A DNA stretch of 37,284 bases, from assembly GCA_910579535.1 (NCBI GenBank), contig CAJTUR010000014.1, positions 1 to 37,284 on the forward strand, written 5' to 3'. The first letter of the stretch is position 1, and each line of letters begins with the position of its first letter. The notes beneath the pieces are model-generated. The model saw nothing but the letters and a program-made list of their open reading frames with translations. It was not told the origin of the DNA and searched no databases. The translations under genes and the position numbers were made by a program. Shown here piece after piece: positions 8,455 through 16,655 of the stretch. Origin of the DNA: an uncultured Bacilli bacterium (GTDB taxonomy: Bacteria > Bacillota_I > Bacilli_A > RF39 > UBA660).

Positions 8455-9228
8455 CTATTTATTTTTAAATAATGTTAATAAAGGGCGATACTCTTGATTG
8501 GAACCAATGATTTTTTCAAATAATTCTTCTTTTTTTGAACATTCACTTAAAGACGAATTTAATACTGAATCTACTTTTTCTAAAATTGAAACAAATTTTT
8601 CTTCTTTAGTTTCTTCTTCTGAATTCATAACCGTTTTAGAAACTTCTTTTTTCTTTTTTAAGATTTTATCCACTTTATTTGTAAGAATTTTTTCTTCAAC
8701 TTTCTTTTTATCCAGTGAAGGTTTATACAAGCGAAAGTAAGCGTTAGACAAAGCAATTAAGCTTATGGTTTCTATAGAAATGGAAGCATTTTCTTGAACT
8801 TCTTTTATTATCTGTTTTATTGTATTAAAAATTTCTTCCCTTTCTGGATTTTCTTCTTTTATTGAAAGAGTCAACATATTCTCTTCATCAAAAGCTAAAT
8901 CTTTTACTAATTGACCAATCAAGTATGTTTGATAGCTACGATGCTCTTCTGTATTATAATTTTGTCTTAATTCTTGGTAATATTTTTTATCAATTAAATT
9001 AAAAGGATACAAAGCTTCATCCGTAAAGCCCTTTCTTTTATATTCATCATAAGTTAAATTCCACACTAAAAGATAATCGTAGATTGAGTCTTCTTGTCTA
9101 TTTAGTGTTTTACCTAAAAAGAGTGTGCAAATCATCTCTAAAAAAGCAACTTCACTGTTTACTTTCTTTTCTTCTGTAAGATTTTTTATTTCTCTATAAA
9201 ATATTCTTAATTTTTCTTCTTTTGTCAT
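8455..9228 (-). CDS. Hypothetical helical protein, 257 aa
   Basis: Not recognised. All-helical, very rich in Lys and Glu, no membrane segment. The start is the ATG at 9228 with GGGAG seven bases upstream. The longer reading from 9261 would place that SD inside the gene. The N-terminal part (IYDYLLVWNLTYDEYKR) contains several aromatic residues. The C-terminal 70 residues are low-complexity lysine/glutamate followed by LLTLFKNK. A promoter TTTACA-16-TATAAT lies just upstream. Neighbours (MutY upstream, a zinc-ribbon mini-protein downstream) do not reveal the role. Confidence 0.55.
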   Translation of the reverse strand: MTKEEKLRIFYREIKNLTEEKKVNSEVAFLEMICTLFLGKTLNRQEDSIYDYLLVWNLTYDEYKRKGFTDEALYPFNLIDKKYYQELRQNYNTEEHRSYQTYLIGQLVKDLAFDEENMLTLSIKEENPEREEIFNTIKQIIKEVQENASISIETISLIALSNAYFRLYKPSLDKKKVEEKILTNKVDKILKKKKEVSKTVMNSEEETKEEKFVSILEKVDSVLNSSLSECSKKEELFEKIIGSNQEYRPLLTLFKNK

Positions 9229-9270
9229 TTTTTTCTCCCTCATTTTATAAATTATTCTCAACAGAAGACA

Positions 9271-9298
9271 ATTATAACATAGAAAACTTTATTGTAAA
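9271..9298 (-). promoter_or_regulatory. Sigma-A-type promoter for the 257-aa gene
   Basis: On the minus strand TTTACA (9293-9298), a 16-base spacer and TATAAT (9271-9276). It lies about 45 bases before the chosen start codon. One base short of the usual 17-base spacing. Confidence 0.55.
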
Positions 9299-9326
9299 CC
9301 TCTTTTTTATCAAAATTTTAGCTTTT

Positions 9327-10364
9327 TTATTTTTCATGATTGATGTAAAAGTCATAAAAATATATAAAGGCACTAGGTAGAGGATAGGTTGATTTTAATT
9401 CTTCTTTTGTGACCCATAAAAACTTTTCTATCGGATTTAATAATTCGATGTAAAATCCTTTCATGGACCAGATTTTATGTGAAAAAATATGCTTGGCCTC
9501 TCCGATTTGTGTAACGTTTTTAAAAGGTATGTTTCTTTCAATTAAATCGTTTTCAATATCAATTATCGTTGGCTTTTTTAAAGTATTTGGAAATTCATAA
9601 AGGGAAGCGAGCAACCCTTTTTCTTCTCTTTTTTTAATTGCTATTTTATCTTTATATGTGAGTAAAAAAACACTTCTTTCTTCCATTTTTTTGTTTAATT
9701 TTTTTTCTTTTACTGGGTACTGTTCTTGTTCTTGATGTTTTTTTGCTTCACATTCTTTACTTAAAGGACACTTCTCACATTTTGGATTTTTGGGTGTACA
9801 AATTAAACTTCCTAAATCCATAAAACTTTGCGTAAAGGCACTTGATTTTGTGGTTGGTAATAAAGAGGTCATTTTTTCCTCGTATTTCTTATATGTAGCT
9901 TTTTTATTAATGGGTTCATGGATTCGATACACTCGTCCGAGAATTCGATAGACGTTTCCATCAATAGCAATAGACGGTTTATCAAAGGCAATAGACAAAA
10001 TTGCTCCAGCGGTATAGTCTCCGATTCCAGGAAGTTTTATTAAAGCTTCTTTTGTGTTGGGTAACGTTTTTTTTTGTTTTTTTATTAAAAGTTGAGCTGT
10101 TTTTTGCATGTTGCGTACACGACTGTAGTAACCTAGTCCCTCCCATAGTTTTAATAATTCATCTTGAGAAATATTGGCTAAATCTTCTAGTGTAGGAAGT
10201 TTTTTTATAAATCTTTGATAGTATTCTTTTACTGTTTCAACTTGAGTTTGTTGGAGCATAATCTCACTAATCCAAATGTAATAAGGATTTTTTGTATGAC
10301 GCCATGGAAGGTCTCTTTTATTTTCTTCATACCAGGTTAATAATTCTTGAGTTATTTTTTTCAT
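9327..10364 (-). CDS. mutY: A/G-specific adenine glycosylase MutY
   Basis: 345 residues. Removes adenine mispaired with 8-oxoguanine. The N-terminal EndoIII-fold shows the helix-hairpin-helix LPGIGDYTAGAILS followed by the catalytic-Asp region SIAIDGNVYRILGR. The [4Fe-4S] loop has the exact Cys-x6-Cys-x2-Cys-x5-Cys spacing in CTPKNPKCEKCPLSKEC. The C-terminal 120 residues form the NUDIX-like 8-oxoG recognition domain (KREEKGLLASLYEFPNT, EAKHIFSHKIWSMKGFY). Length is normal for the family. A weak SD (GAAGTGAAGAAC) precedes the ATG. Confidence 0.95.
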   Translation of the reverse strand: MKKITQELLTWYEENKRDLPWRHTKNPYYIWISEIMLQQTQVETVKEYYQRFIKKLPTLEDLANISQDELLKLWEGLGYYSRVRNMQKTAQLLIKKQKKTLPNTKEALIKLPGIGDYTAGAILSIAFDKPSIAIDGNVYRILGRVYRIHEPINKKATYKKYEEKMTSLLPTTKSSAFTQSFMDLGSLICTPKNPKCEKCPLSKECEAKKHQEQEQYPVKEKKLNKKMEERSVFLLTYKDKIAIKKREEKGLLASLYEFPNTLKKPTIIDIENDLIERNIPFKNVTQIGEAKHIFSHKIWSMKGFYIELLNPIEKFLWVTKEELKSTYPLPSAFIYFYDFYINHEK

Positions 10365-10402
10365 TGTTCTTCACTTCTTTAAATAAAGATACACTATTTT
10401 CT

Positions 10403-10429
10403 AAAAAAAAGCCAGTTTTTCACTAGCTT
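10403..10429 (-). terminator. Rho-independent terminator after the amidohydrolase-like gene
   Basis: On the minus strand AAGCTAG-loop-CTGGCTT followed by a run of eight T. The stem has one G-U pair. It begins right after the stop codon at 10431. Confidence 0.75.
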
Positions 10430-10430
10430 A

Positions 10431-11129
10431 TTAAATTTCTTGTCCTTTTTCCAATTTCAATGCGTATTCGTAGGTTTCGTAAAGCGACTGTTCCATGCTT
10501 TCTAAAAAGGCATAGAGGTTTTGATTTTCTAAAGTTAAGGTTCTTATTTTTCTTTTTACTTCAAGTTGAAATGCGTAGGTTAATTGGGCACTTTGTCTTG
10601 TAACTTGTCCTCCTAAGTATTCACTTCCTAAATCAAATGAAAGGTTTTGGCTCGTAAAGTTCTTTTCAAAAATTTGGATTATTTTTCGATCACAAGGATG
10701 ATTTTCGTCTCTCCATAGACTACAATCGTATTTTTTAGTATCACTACACCCATGAAGATCAACCACTAAAAAAGTTTTTTGTTCTTGAAGAAATTGTTTT
10801 AACACTTTTAAATAATGACTTTCAATAAAAGGTAAGGTTTTTCCTAAGGGGTAATTTGGATCTTCTAAATTATTAAAAATTCTTACTAGATAAGAAGCGT
10901 TGCATTTTTTAGCTAAATAAATGGCAAGCGCTCCTGTTAAATAATCGCTTTTTTTGATTTTGTCTTCTCTATATTGTTTCACCGCATGAGGAGCGGATAA
11001 AAGGATGGGCATGCTCCCTTTTTTTAAAAGATAGTCTTGGTCGTTTATTTTTATCCCATTTTTATTATTTTTTAAAAAGGGACCGTTTAATTCTTTCAAT
11101 TCATCAATTATTGTATTTGTTTTTATCAC
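10431..11129 (-). CDS. N-formylglutamate amidohydrolase-like protein
   Basis: 232 residues with GTG start (weak AAGAAAG SD). The pattern SAPHAVKQYRE at 45-55, VVDLHGCSD near 120 and LGKTLPFIESH between them matches the FGase family of zinc-dependent amidohydrolases (histidine-degradation HutG type and relatives), in which the two His and the Asp-Leu-His-Gly segment build the active site. No hut genes are nearby, so the true substrate may differ from N-formylglutamate. Followed immediately by a strong terminator, so it ends its transcript. Confidence 0.65.
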   Translation of the reverse strand: MIKTNTIIDELKELNGPFLKNNKNGIKINDQDYLLKKGSMPILLSAPHAVKQYREDKIKKSDYLTGALAIYLAKKCNASYLVRIFNNLEDPNYPLGKTLPFIESHYLKVLKQFLQEQKTFLVVDLHGCSDTKKYDCSLWRDENHPCDRKIIQIFEKNFTSQNLSFDLGSEYLGGQVTRQSAQLTYAFQLEVKRKIRTLTLENQNLYAFLESMEQSLYETYEYALKLEKGQEI

Positions 11130-11152
11130 TCTTTCTTTTTTCTTTTTTTTAC

Positions 11153-11212
11153 TTAATAACCTTTACAATCAACTTTTAAACTCTGTTTATAAATAATAAT
11201 GCATTTCTTCAT
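11153..11212 (-). CDS. Possible 19-residue leader ORF
   Basis: A 19-codon ORF beginning MKKCIIIYK and ending DCKGY, with a good SD (CAGGTGAG) four bases before its ATG, in the gap between copZ and the amidohydrolase-like gene. It has two cysteines. It could be a leader peptide or chance. No terminator-antiterminator pair is evident next to it. Confidence 0.25.
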   Translation of the reverse strand: MKKCIIIYKQSLKVDCKGY

Positions 11213-11262
11213 TGTTCTCACCTGTTTGCTTTATTTTAACGCATTTTTTCTAAAAAGCAACG

Positions 11263-11469
11263 TTATTTTATAATTTTAAAACCTAAATTTTCAATGGCTT
11301 CGATGGCATTTAGTAAAGCTTTCTCTTTTTTAAAGTTTAAAATAAGTTTTTTCTCTTCTAAGGTTAAGTCGTACGAATGAATTCCTTTTAGGTTATCTAA
11401 TACATTTTTAATACGCGTTACACAGCCCATACATTTCATTCCTTCTATGGATAATTCAACTGTTTTCAT
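11263..11469 (-). CDS. copZ: Copper chaperone CopZ-like HMA protein
   Basis: 68-residue heavy-metal-associated (ferredoxin-like) domain. The metal site is GMKCMGC at residues 10-16 (M-x-C-x2-C). It delivers Cu(I) to the adjacent CopA. Its ATG overlaps the copA stop codon (ATGA), so it is translated as the last gene of the operon. The rest is the usual beta-alpha-beta-beta-alpha-beta pattern ending in IENLGFKIIK. Confidence 0.88.
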   Translation of the reverse strand: MKTVELSIEGMKCMGCVTRIKNVLDNLKGIHSYDLTLEEKKLILNFKKEKALLNAIEAIENLGFKIIK

Positions 11470-13646
11470 TTTTTCCTTCTTTCTAATTTTAACGAATTAA
11501 ATACAACGGTTAGACTACTTAAGGTCATGGCGAGACTTCCAAACATTGGCGTCATCATTAAGCCATACTTCTTAAAAAAACCAGAGGCTATTGGTAGCAT
11601 ACAAAGGTTATAAAAGAATGCCCAAAAAAGGTTTTGTTTAATGATTTTATAAGAACGTTTGCTAATTTTAATTAAATCTAATAGGTTACTTAGATTGTTG
11701 TTCATTAAAATCACACTTGATGCATCCATTGCTACATCGGTGCCATCACTTATACTGACACCAATGGTTGCTTTTACTAAAGCGGGAGCATCGTTGATGC
11801 CATCTCCTACCATCAATACTTTTTTTCCTTCTTTAATTAATTGATCAATTTGCTGACTTTTTTCATTTGGAAGAACATTTGCTATGACGTTAGTAATGCC
11901 AACTTCGTTAGCAATTTGCTTTGCGGTTTTTTCATTATCTCCTGTAAGCATGATGACTTCAATTTTATTTTCTTTAAATGCTTGAATGGTCTTTTTAATA
12001 TGAGGCCTTATGACGTCTCGAACACCAATGAGACCAAGAATTTGTTTTTCTTCTACAACATAAAGGATACTACACCCCTTTTCTACTAAAAATTCATAAT
12101 CTTTGTTTTCGTTAGAGGCAAGGTTTAATTTTTTTAGTAGTTTTTCATTTCCTAAGTAAATCTTTTTTTGATTGATTTTGCCTACGATTCCTATCCCAGT
12201 TAATGTTTGGATGTCTTTTACTTCTACTTTTTTGGTTATTTTAAAAGCGGTGGCAATGGGATGATTGGAATAGTATTCTATGTTTGCTACTAAATTTAAT
12301 AGTTCTTCTTCTGTTTTGTTAGAATAGTTAAAGGTTTTAAATCGCTTTAATTTTCCATAAGTTAAGGTTCCTGTTTTATCAAAGACTACGGTATCGATTT
12401 CTTTTGCTTTTTCTAAAGTTTCACTGTTTCGTACAAATAGACCTTTTTCAGCACAATGACCATTATTTACGACAACAACTAAAGGAACAGCTAGTCCTAA
12501 AGCACAAGGACAAGCTACAACTAGCATGGTTACCATATTGATTAAAGCTTCTTCAAAAGGGTAACCTATCAAAAGTTGAATTAGGAAAAGAGCTAACGCT
12601 AGAAATAGAATCGTAGGGACGAAATAACCACTTAATTTATCCGCTAGTTTAGCTATTTTATTTTTACTATTTGTGGCCTCAACAACCAATTCTACAATGT
12701 GGGAAATCGTGGAATCACGTCCTATTTTCTTAGCTTTATATTCAATGTAACCATCGTAAATGATGGAGCCAGCTATAACTGGACTTTTTTCTTTTTTTAA
12801 TACAGGTAGACTTTCACCTGTGATAAAACTTTCGTCTACATAAGTTTTACCTTTTACTACTTCACCATCGACGGCAATTTTGTCTCCTGCTCGAGCTAAA
12901 AGAAGATCATTTATTTTTACTTCATCTATGGGGACGTTTTTTTCTTGATTTTTTAATTTTAAAATGGCTTGTTGAGGTGTAATTTGAACAAGTTTTTTTA
13001 TTGCCTCTTTGGTTTTATCTTGACTTTTATGTTCAATGAATCGACCTAGTTTAATGAAATAGAGAATCATACAGGTGGACTCAAAATAAAGATTTTCTAG
13101 ATTGATGTGGGTGCCATTTAATAGTTTTAAGTAGCCTTCTAAACTATAAAAAAAGCTAGTTAAGACACTTAGCATAACAAGAGTGTCCATGTTTGGCATT
13201 CTATGAATTAAATTTTTAATTCCACTTTTTAAAATGTCTCGTCCATAGATTAAAAAAAGAAGAGTGATGGAAAATATCATCGTCGATAAAAGAATGGGAT
13301 GATTTCTATTTATGTAAGGTATTTGGGGTAAAAAAAGTAAGTGGTGCATTGAACTGTACATTAGAAGTATAATTAGTCCTCCTAAAAGAATTAATTTTGT
13401 TTTATCTGAGGATTGGATTTCTTTATCTTCTATTTTTTTAAATTCTCCTAAACTGATAAAACCTGCTTCTTTAATAAATCGCTCAATTTCTTTTTTATTT
13501 AATCCTTCGTATTCAATGGAGGCGATAGAAAGAACTAAATTGACGGTTGCCTTTTTTATGCCTTCTTTTTTGGTTAGGTATTTTTCAAGTCCACTAGAGC
13601 AAGCACTACAAGTCATGCCCCCAATGGAAAGAACTATTTTTTTCAT
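11466..13646 (-). CDS. copA: Cu(I)-exporting P1B-type ATPase CopA
   Basis: 726 residues. One N-terminal HMA domain (GMTCSACSSG near residue 10), eight predicted membrane helices, the transmembrane CPC motif (ACPCALGLAVP), phosphorylation site DKTGTLTYG, HP motif (NHPIATA) and hinge MVGDGINDAPAL. Copper-type (IB-1) residues are visible near the end: FFYNLC in TM7 and MTLSSLTVVFNSLKL in TM8. SD AAGGAGG. It is encoded 12 bases after the Zn/Cd-type ATPase and just before copZ, so it shares the ArsR-controlled transcript. Only one HMA domain, where B. subtilis CopA has two. Confidence 0.95.
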   Translation of the reverse strand: MKKIVLSIGGMTCSACSSGLEKYLTKKEGIKKATVNLVLSIASIEYEGLNKKEIERFIKEAGFISLGEFKKIEDKEIQSSDKTKLILLGGLIILLMYSSMHHLLFLPQIPYINRNHPILLSTMIFSITLLFLIYGRDILKSGIKNLIHRMPNMDTLVMLSVLTSFFYSLEGYLKLLNGTHINLENLYFESTCMILYFIKLGRFIEHKSQDKTKEAIKKLVQITPQQAILKLKNQEKNVPIDEVKINDLLLARAGDKIAVDGEVVKGKTYVDESFITGESLPVLKKEKSPVIAGSIIYDGYIEYKAKKIGRDSTISHIVELVVEATNSKNKIAKLADKLSGYFVPTILFLALALFLIQLLIGYPFEEALINMVTMLVVACPCALGLAVPLVVVVNNGHCAEKGLFVRNSETLEKAKEIDTVVFDKTGTLTYGKLKRFKTFNYSNKTEEELLNLVANIEYYSNHPIATAFKITKKVEVKDIQTLTGIGIVGKINQKKIYLGNEKLLKKLNLASNENKDYEFLVEKGCSILYVVEEKQILGLIGVRDVIRPHIKKTIQAFKENKIEVIMLTGDNEKTAKQIANEVGITNVIANVLPNEKSQQIDQLIKEGKKVLMVGDGINDAPALVKATIGVSISDGTDVAMDASSVILMNNNLSNLLDLIKISKRSYKIIKQNLFWAFFYNLCMLPIASGFFKKYGLMMTPMFGSLAMTLSSLTVVFNSLKLERRKK

Positions 13647-13658
13647 TTTTTTGCCTCC

Positions 13659-15518
13659 TTAAGAAATTTTTTTAACGTCTAAGAGTCTTAAGGTATTTAG
13701 GATGGCAAGAATGGATACGCCAACATCTGCAAAAACCGAAGCCCACATACTTGTTAACCCTAAAGCACTTAATAGTAAAACACCTATTTTTATGGCAATA
13801 GCGAAGAAACTATTTTGTTTTACAATTCTCATGGTTTTTTTTGAAATTTGAATCGAAGAAGCAATTTTTGAAGGTTCATCGGTCATAATAACGATGTCAG
13901 AAGCTTCAATGGCGGCATCACTTCCAAGACCACCCATCGAGATGCCAATGTCTGCTAAAGCTAATACAGGTGCATCATTGATTCCATCCCCCACAAAGAT
14001 GACTTTTTTATTTTCTGTTTTCTCGGTTATTAATTTTTCTATCCATTCGCATTTTTCTTGAGGTAAGAGTTCAGCATGGTATTCGTCTAAATTGAGAGTC
14101 TTAGCAACGTAAGCACTCGCTTTTTCACGGTCTCCTGTAAGCATAACTATTTTTTTTACTCGATTTTTTTTAAAGCGTTGGATGGCTTTGTAAGCGTCAT
14201 CTTTAATTTTATCACTAATGACTAGGGTCCCTATCCATTCATTATTTTTTGCCACATAAACAAGGGTCCCTTCTTCTTCACTTTTCTCAAAATTTATCTT
14301 GTATTTGTTCATCAATTTTTCATTTCCAACTAAAACGGTTTGGCCTTCTACAATGGCTAAAACCCCTTGACCAGCTATTTCTTGAGTTTTTGTCACTTCT
14401 TTTTTGTTCATTTTTTTACCATAAGCTTGTTTTAATGAGTGTGAAATGGGATGATTGGAAAAGCTTTCTGCTAGAGCGGCCATTTTTAAGACTTCTTTTT
14501 TAGAATACCCAGAAGATTCGATTTTTTGCACTTTAAATACGCCTTCTGTTAACGTTCCTGTTTTATCACAGGCAATAATCTCTGTCTTAGCAAGCGCTTC
14601 TAAATAATTGCTTCCTTTTATTAATACACCCTTTTTAGAGGCGGCTCCGATACCTAAAAAGAAAGCTAAAGGAATAGAAATGACTAAAGCACAAGGACAA
14701 GAAACAACTAAAAAGGATAAAGCACGATAGAACCAGTCACTAAATTGTGCGTCTTTTAAAATAAGGTTTGGAAGGAGCATAAGCAACAAAGCGATTATTA
14801 CCACCACTGGAGTATAGATTCTAGCAAATTTACTGATAAAGTTTTCCGCAACTGATTTTCTACTACTGGCGTTTTCAACTAAATCTAAAATTTTTTTTAC
14901 TGTGGATTCGCCAAATTCTTTTGTTACTTTTATTTTCAAACTACTTGTATTGTTGATGCATCCACTTAATACTTCGTCTTCTACGGTTACTTTTCTAGGC
15001 ACCGCTTCTCCAGTTAACGCTTTTGTATCCAGCATGGTCTCACCTTCTATTACTCTTCCATCTAAAGGAATTTTTTCTCCAGGTTTTACCAAAATTATCT
15101 CGTCTATTTTTACTTCATCAGGGTCTACTTTTAGTATTTTTCCTTTACGATATACGTTAGCATAATCAGGTCTAATTTCCATCAAATCTGAAATTGATTT
15201 TCTTGATTTATCTACAGCATAGCTTTGAAACAGTTCTCCAATTTGATAGAACAGCATGACCGCCACCGCTTCAGGAAATTCTCCTATTCCAAATGCGCCG
15301 AGTGTTGCAATTGTCATCAAGAAGTTTTCATCTAACATTTTGCCTTTAAAAAGGTTTCGAATGGCTTTTAATACGATGTCTATTCCCACTATACCATAGG
15401 CTAAGATTAACAAACCATTATTTATTTTTTTTGTTTCAAACTTTATAAAAAAAGACAGGAGGCATAAAAAAAGGGAAAGGATGAGTTTTATCCATTGCTT
15501 TTTTTGTTTTCGTTTCAT
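13659..15518 (-). CDS. cadA: Zn(II)/Cd(II)-exporting P1B-type ATPase lacking an N-terminal HMA domain
   Basis: 619 residues. Metal-transport motif SCPCALVISIP in TM6, phosphorylation motif DKTGTLTEG, HP motif (NHPISHS), hinge VGDGINDAPVLALADIG, and the IB-2 TM8 signature FADVGVSILAILNTLRLLD, whose Asp binds Zn/Cd. It begins directly with the first membrane helices (KLILSLFLCLLSFFIKFE); the usual N-terminal HMA domain is absent and lies in a separate ORF four bases upstream. The SD (GAGGAGG) is formed by the last codons of that ORF, so translation is coupled. Order and motifs make a divalent-metal exporter clear; preference among Zn, Cd, Pb or Co is not visible. Confidence 0.93.
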   Translation of the reverse strand: MKRKQKKQWIKLILSLFLCLLSFFIKFETKKINNGLLILAYGIVGIDIVLKAIRNLFKGKMLDENFLMTIATLGAFGIGEFPEAVAVMLFYQIGELFQSYAVDKSRKSISDLMEIRPDYANVYRKGKILKVDPDEVKIDEIILVKPGEKIPLDGRVIEGETMLDTKALTGEAVPRKVTVEDEVLSGCINNTSSLKIKVTKEFGESTVKKILDLVENASSRKSVAENFISKFARIYTPVVVIIALLLMLLPNLILKDAQFSDWFYRALSFLVVSCPCALVISIPLAFFLGIGAASKKGVLIKGSNYLEALAKTEIIACDKTGTLTEGVFKVQKIESSGYSKKEVLKMAALAESFSNHPISHSLKQAYGKKMNKKEVTKTQEIAGQGVLAIVEGQTVLVGNEKLMNKYKINFEKSEEEGTLVYVAKNNEWIGTLVISDKIKDDAYKAIQRFKKNRVKKIVMLTGDREKASAYVAKTLNLDEYHAELLPQEKCEWIEKLITEKTENKKVIFVGDGINDAPVLALADIGISMGGLGSDAAIEASDIVIMTDEPSKIASSIQISKKTMRIVKQNSFFAIAIKIGVLLLSALGLTSMWASVFADVGVSILAILNTLRLLDVKKIS

Positions 15519-15522
15519 TATT

Positions 15523-15747
15523 TTAGACCTCCTCTATTTTTAAATCAGGTTCTTCTTTTCTGATTTTTTTTCTAATGGTTTCAAGCGCTTTTTCTTTATC
15601 GCTTTCTTGACATTCAAAGGTGAGTTTTTGAGTGATAAAACTAATGCTAACGTTTTCTATTAATTCTATTTTCTCTAAAATTCTTTCTAATTTATTGGCA
15701 CAATTTGCACAATCTAAATTTATTATTTTAAATTGATATTTTTTCAT
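15523..15747 (-). CDS. Stand-alone HMA metal-binding domain (detached CadA N-terminus)
   Basis: 74 residues with a ferredoxin-like HMA pattern. The metal motif is LDCANCANKLE at residues 11-21, the C-x2-C form typical of the N-terminal domain of CadA ATPases. It ends ...EEV-TAA with the SD of the ATPase gene inside its last codons. As the C-terminal residues of this ORF and the start of the ATPase together make up a normal CadA, this looks like a stable gene split, or a chaperone for the ATPase. SD region GAAAGGAATC before the ATG is modest. Confidence 0.85.
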   Translation of the reverse strand: MKKYQFKIINLDCANCANKLERILEKIELIENVSISFITQKLTFECQESDKEKALETIRKKIRKEEPDLKIEEV

Positions 15748-15761
15748 TTTGATTCCTTTCT

Positions 15762-16124
15762 TTAATTTTTATGATTTATATGTTCTAAGCCAATTTCAAA
15801 TAATTTAACGATGTGACTATCGTCTAAGGTGTAATAGACTTCTTTTCCATTTTTTCGACATCGGACCACACCACTCCTTCGCAAGACGGCTAATTGGTGA
15901 GAGATTGACGATTTGGTCATATTTAGTACGTTTGCTAAATCACAAACACACATTTCTTTTTGATCTAAAGCAAATAAAATTCGACATCGGGTTGTGTCTC
16001 CAATTAACTTAAATAAATCCGCTAAGTGATTAAATGTATTCTCGTTTGGCAATTTTTTTAATACTTCATCCACCGCTTCTTGATGAATGACGTTGCAATC
16101 ACAAGAAAATTCATTTCTAGACAT
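15762..16124 (-). CDS. ArsR/SmtB-family metal-sensing repressor (CadC/CzrA type)
   Basis: 120 residues, winged helix. The DNA-recognition helix is around NMTKSSISHQLAVLRRSG. Two metal sites are visible: an alpha3N (CadC-type) site with Cys8, Cys10 in the N-terminal arm and Cys59, Cys61 in MCVCDL; and an alpha5 (SmtB/CzrA-type) site with Asp102, His104, His115 and His118, matching the spacing D-x-H-x10-H-x2-H. Binding Zn, Cd or Pb should release the operator upstream. SD GGAGG before the ATG. First gene of the metal-efflux operon, autoregulated through the palindrome at 16185-16204. Confidence 0.93.
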   Translation of the reverse strand: MSRNEFSCDCNVIHQEAVDEVLKKLPNENTFNHLADLFKLIGDTTRCRILFALDQKEMCVCDLANVLNMTKSSISHQLAVLRRSGVVRCRKNGKEVYYTLDDSHIVKLFEIGLEHINHKN

Positions 16125-16154
16125 AAAAAACCTCCATTATAAGTTATGCATTTA

Positions 16155-16172
16155 GTTGAATTAGGTTTCAAC
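16155..16172. promoter_or_regulatory. Secondary inverted repeat downstream of the metal-operon -10
   Basis: GTTGAA-ttaggt-TTCAAC, six-base arms and six-base spacer, between the -10 box and the repressor gene. The half-site TTGAA also occurs in the main operator, so it could be a second, weaker repressor site. Confidence 0.4.
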
Positions 16173-16179
16173 TATTCCA

Positions 16180-16209
16180 ATTATAATTGAATACTTATTC
16201 AATTGTCAA
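16180..16209 (-). promoter_or_regulatory. Metal-operon promoter with palindromic operator in the spacer
   Basis: On the minus strand TTGACA (16204-16209), 18-base spacer, TATAAT (16180-16185). The spacer is filled by AATTGAATA-CT-TATTCAATT (16185-16204), a perfect 9-2-9 palindrome of the kind bound by SmtB/CadC dimers. A repressor there would occlude both promoter elements. Confidence 0.85.
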
Positions 16210-16216
16210 TTCCTAT

Positions 16217-16250
16217 TTAAAAAAACACAAACCTTCTATGATTTTGTGTT
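16217..16250 (-). terminator. Terminator of the Ppx/GppA-like operon
   Basis: Minus strand AACACAAAA-loop-TTTGTGTT followed by T-rich sequence. It lies just downstream of the 124-residue membrane-protein gene and insulates the metal-operon promoter. Confidence 0.7.
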
Positions 16251-16278
16251 TTATTTTAATTCATTCTCGTATTGCTTT

Positions 16279-16653
16279 TTAATAAAATTTTTCTACTAGC
16301 TTGCATTTATGATTCTTTAAATAATGCTCGTATTTTTCTTTTGATACCTCATTTCTTTCATGATAAGAAATATAGAGTACACCGTTCATATTTAAAATTT
16401 CATAATATTTACCAATGCTATAATGAAAAGAATCCATGGCTCCTAATGAATACGTATACACTTCGTAATGATTTTGACAATAATAATGGTGCTCTTTATA
16501 AATAGCTTTTCTGTCGCTTTCTTCATTTAAATTTGTTCCAAAAATTAATAAAAATAGGAATGTTAAAGGGAGTAAAAATAGAAAAAGGACTAGAATTATA
16601 ACTATTGAAATTATTTTTGTAACTAAACTGTTTTTAAAACCTAAGCTACACAA
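16279..16653 (-). CDS. Hypothetical single-pass membrane protein, 124 aa
   Basis: Not recognised. TTG start with no clear SD, three bases after the stop of the preceding small membrane protein. One long hydrophobic segment (IISIVIILVLFLFLLPLTFLFLLIF) spans the membrane. The rest is polar and Tyr/His-rich (HHYYCQNHYEVYTYS), probably one face of the membrane. Because of the weak start it could also be a frameshifted continuation of the 94-residue protein upstream. Confidence 0.45.
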   Translation of the reverse strand: MCSLGFKNSLVTKIISIVIILVLFLFLLPLTFLFLLIFGTNLNEESDRKAIYKEHHYYCQNHYEVYTYSLGAMDSFHYSIGKYYEILNMNGVLYISYHERNEVSKEKYEHYLKNHKCKLVEKFY

Positions 16654-16655
16654 AA

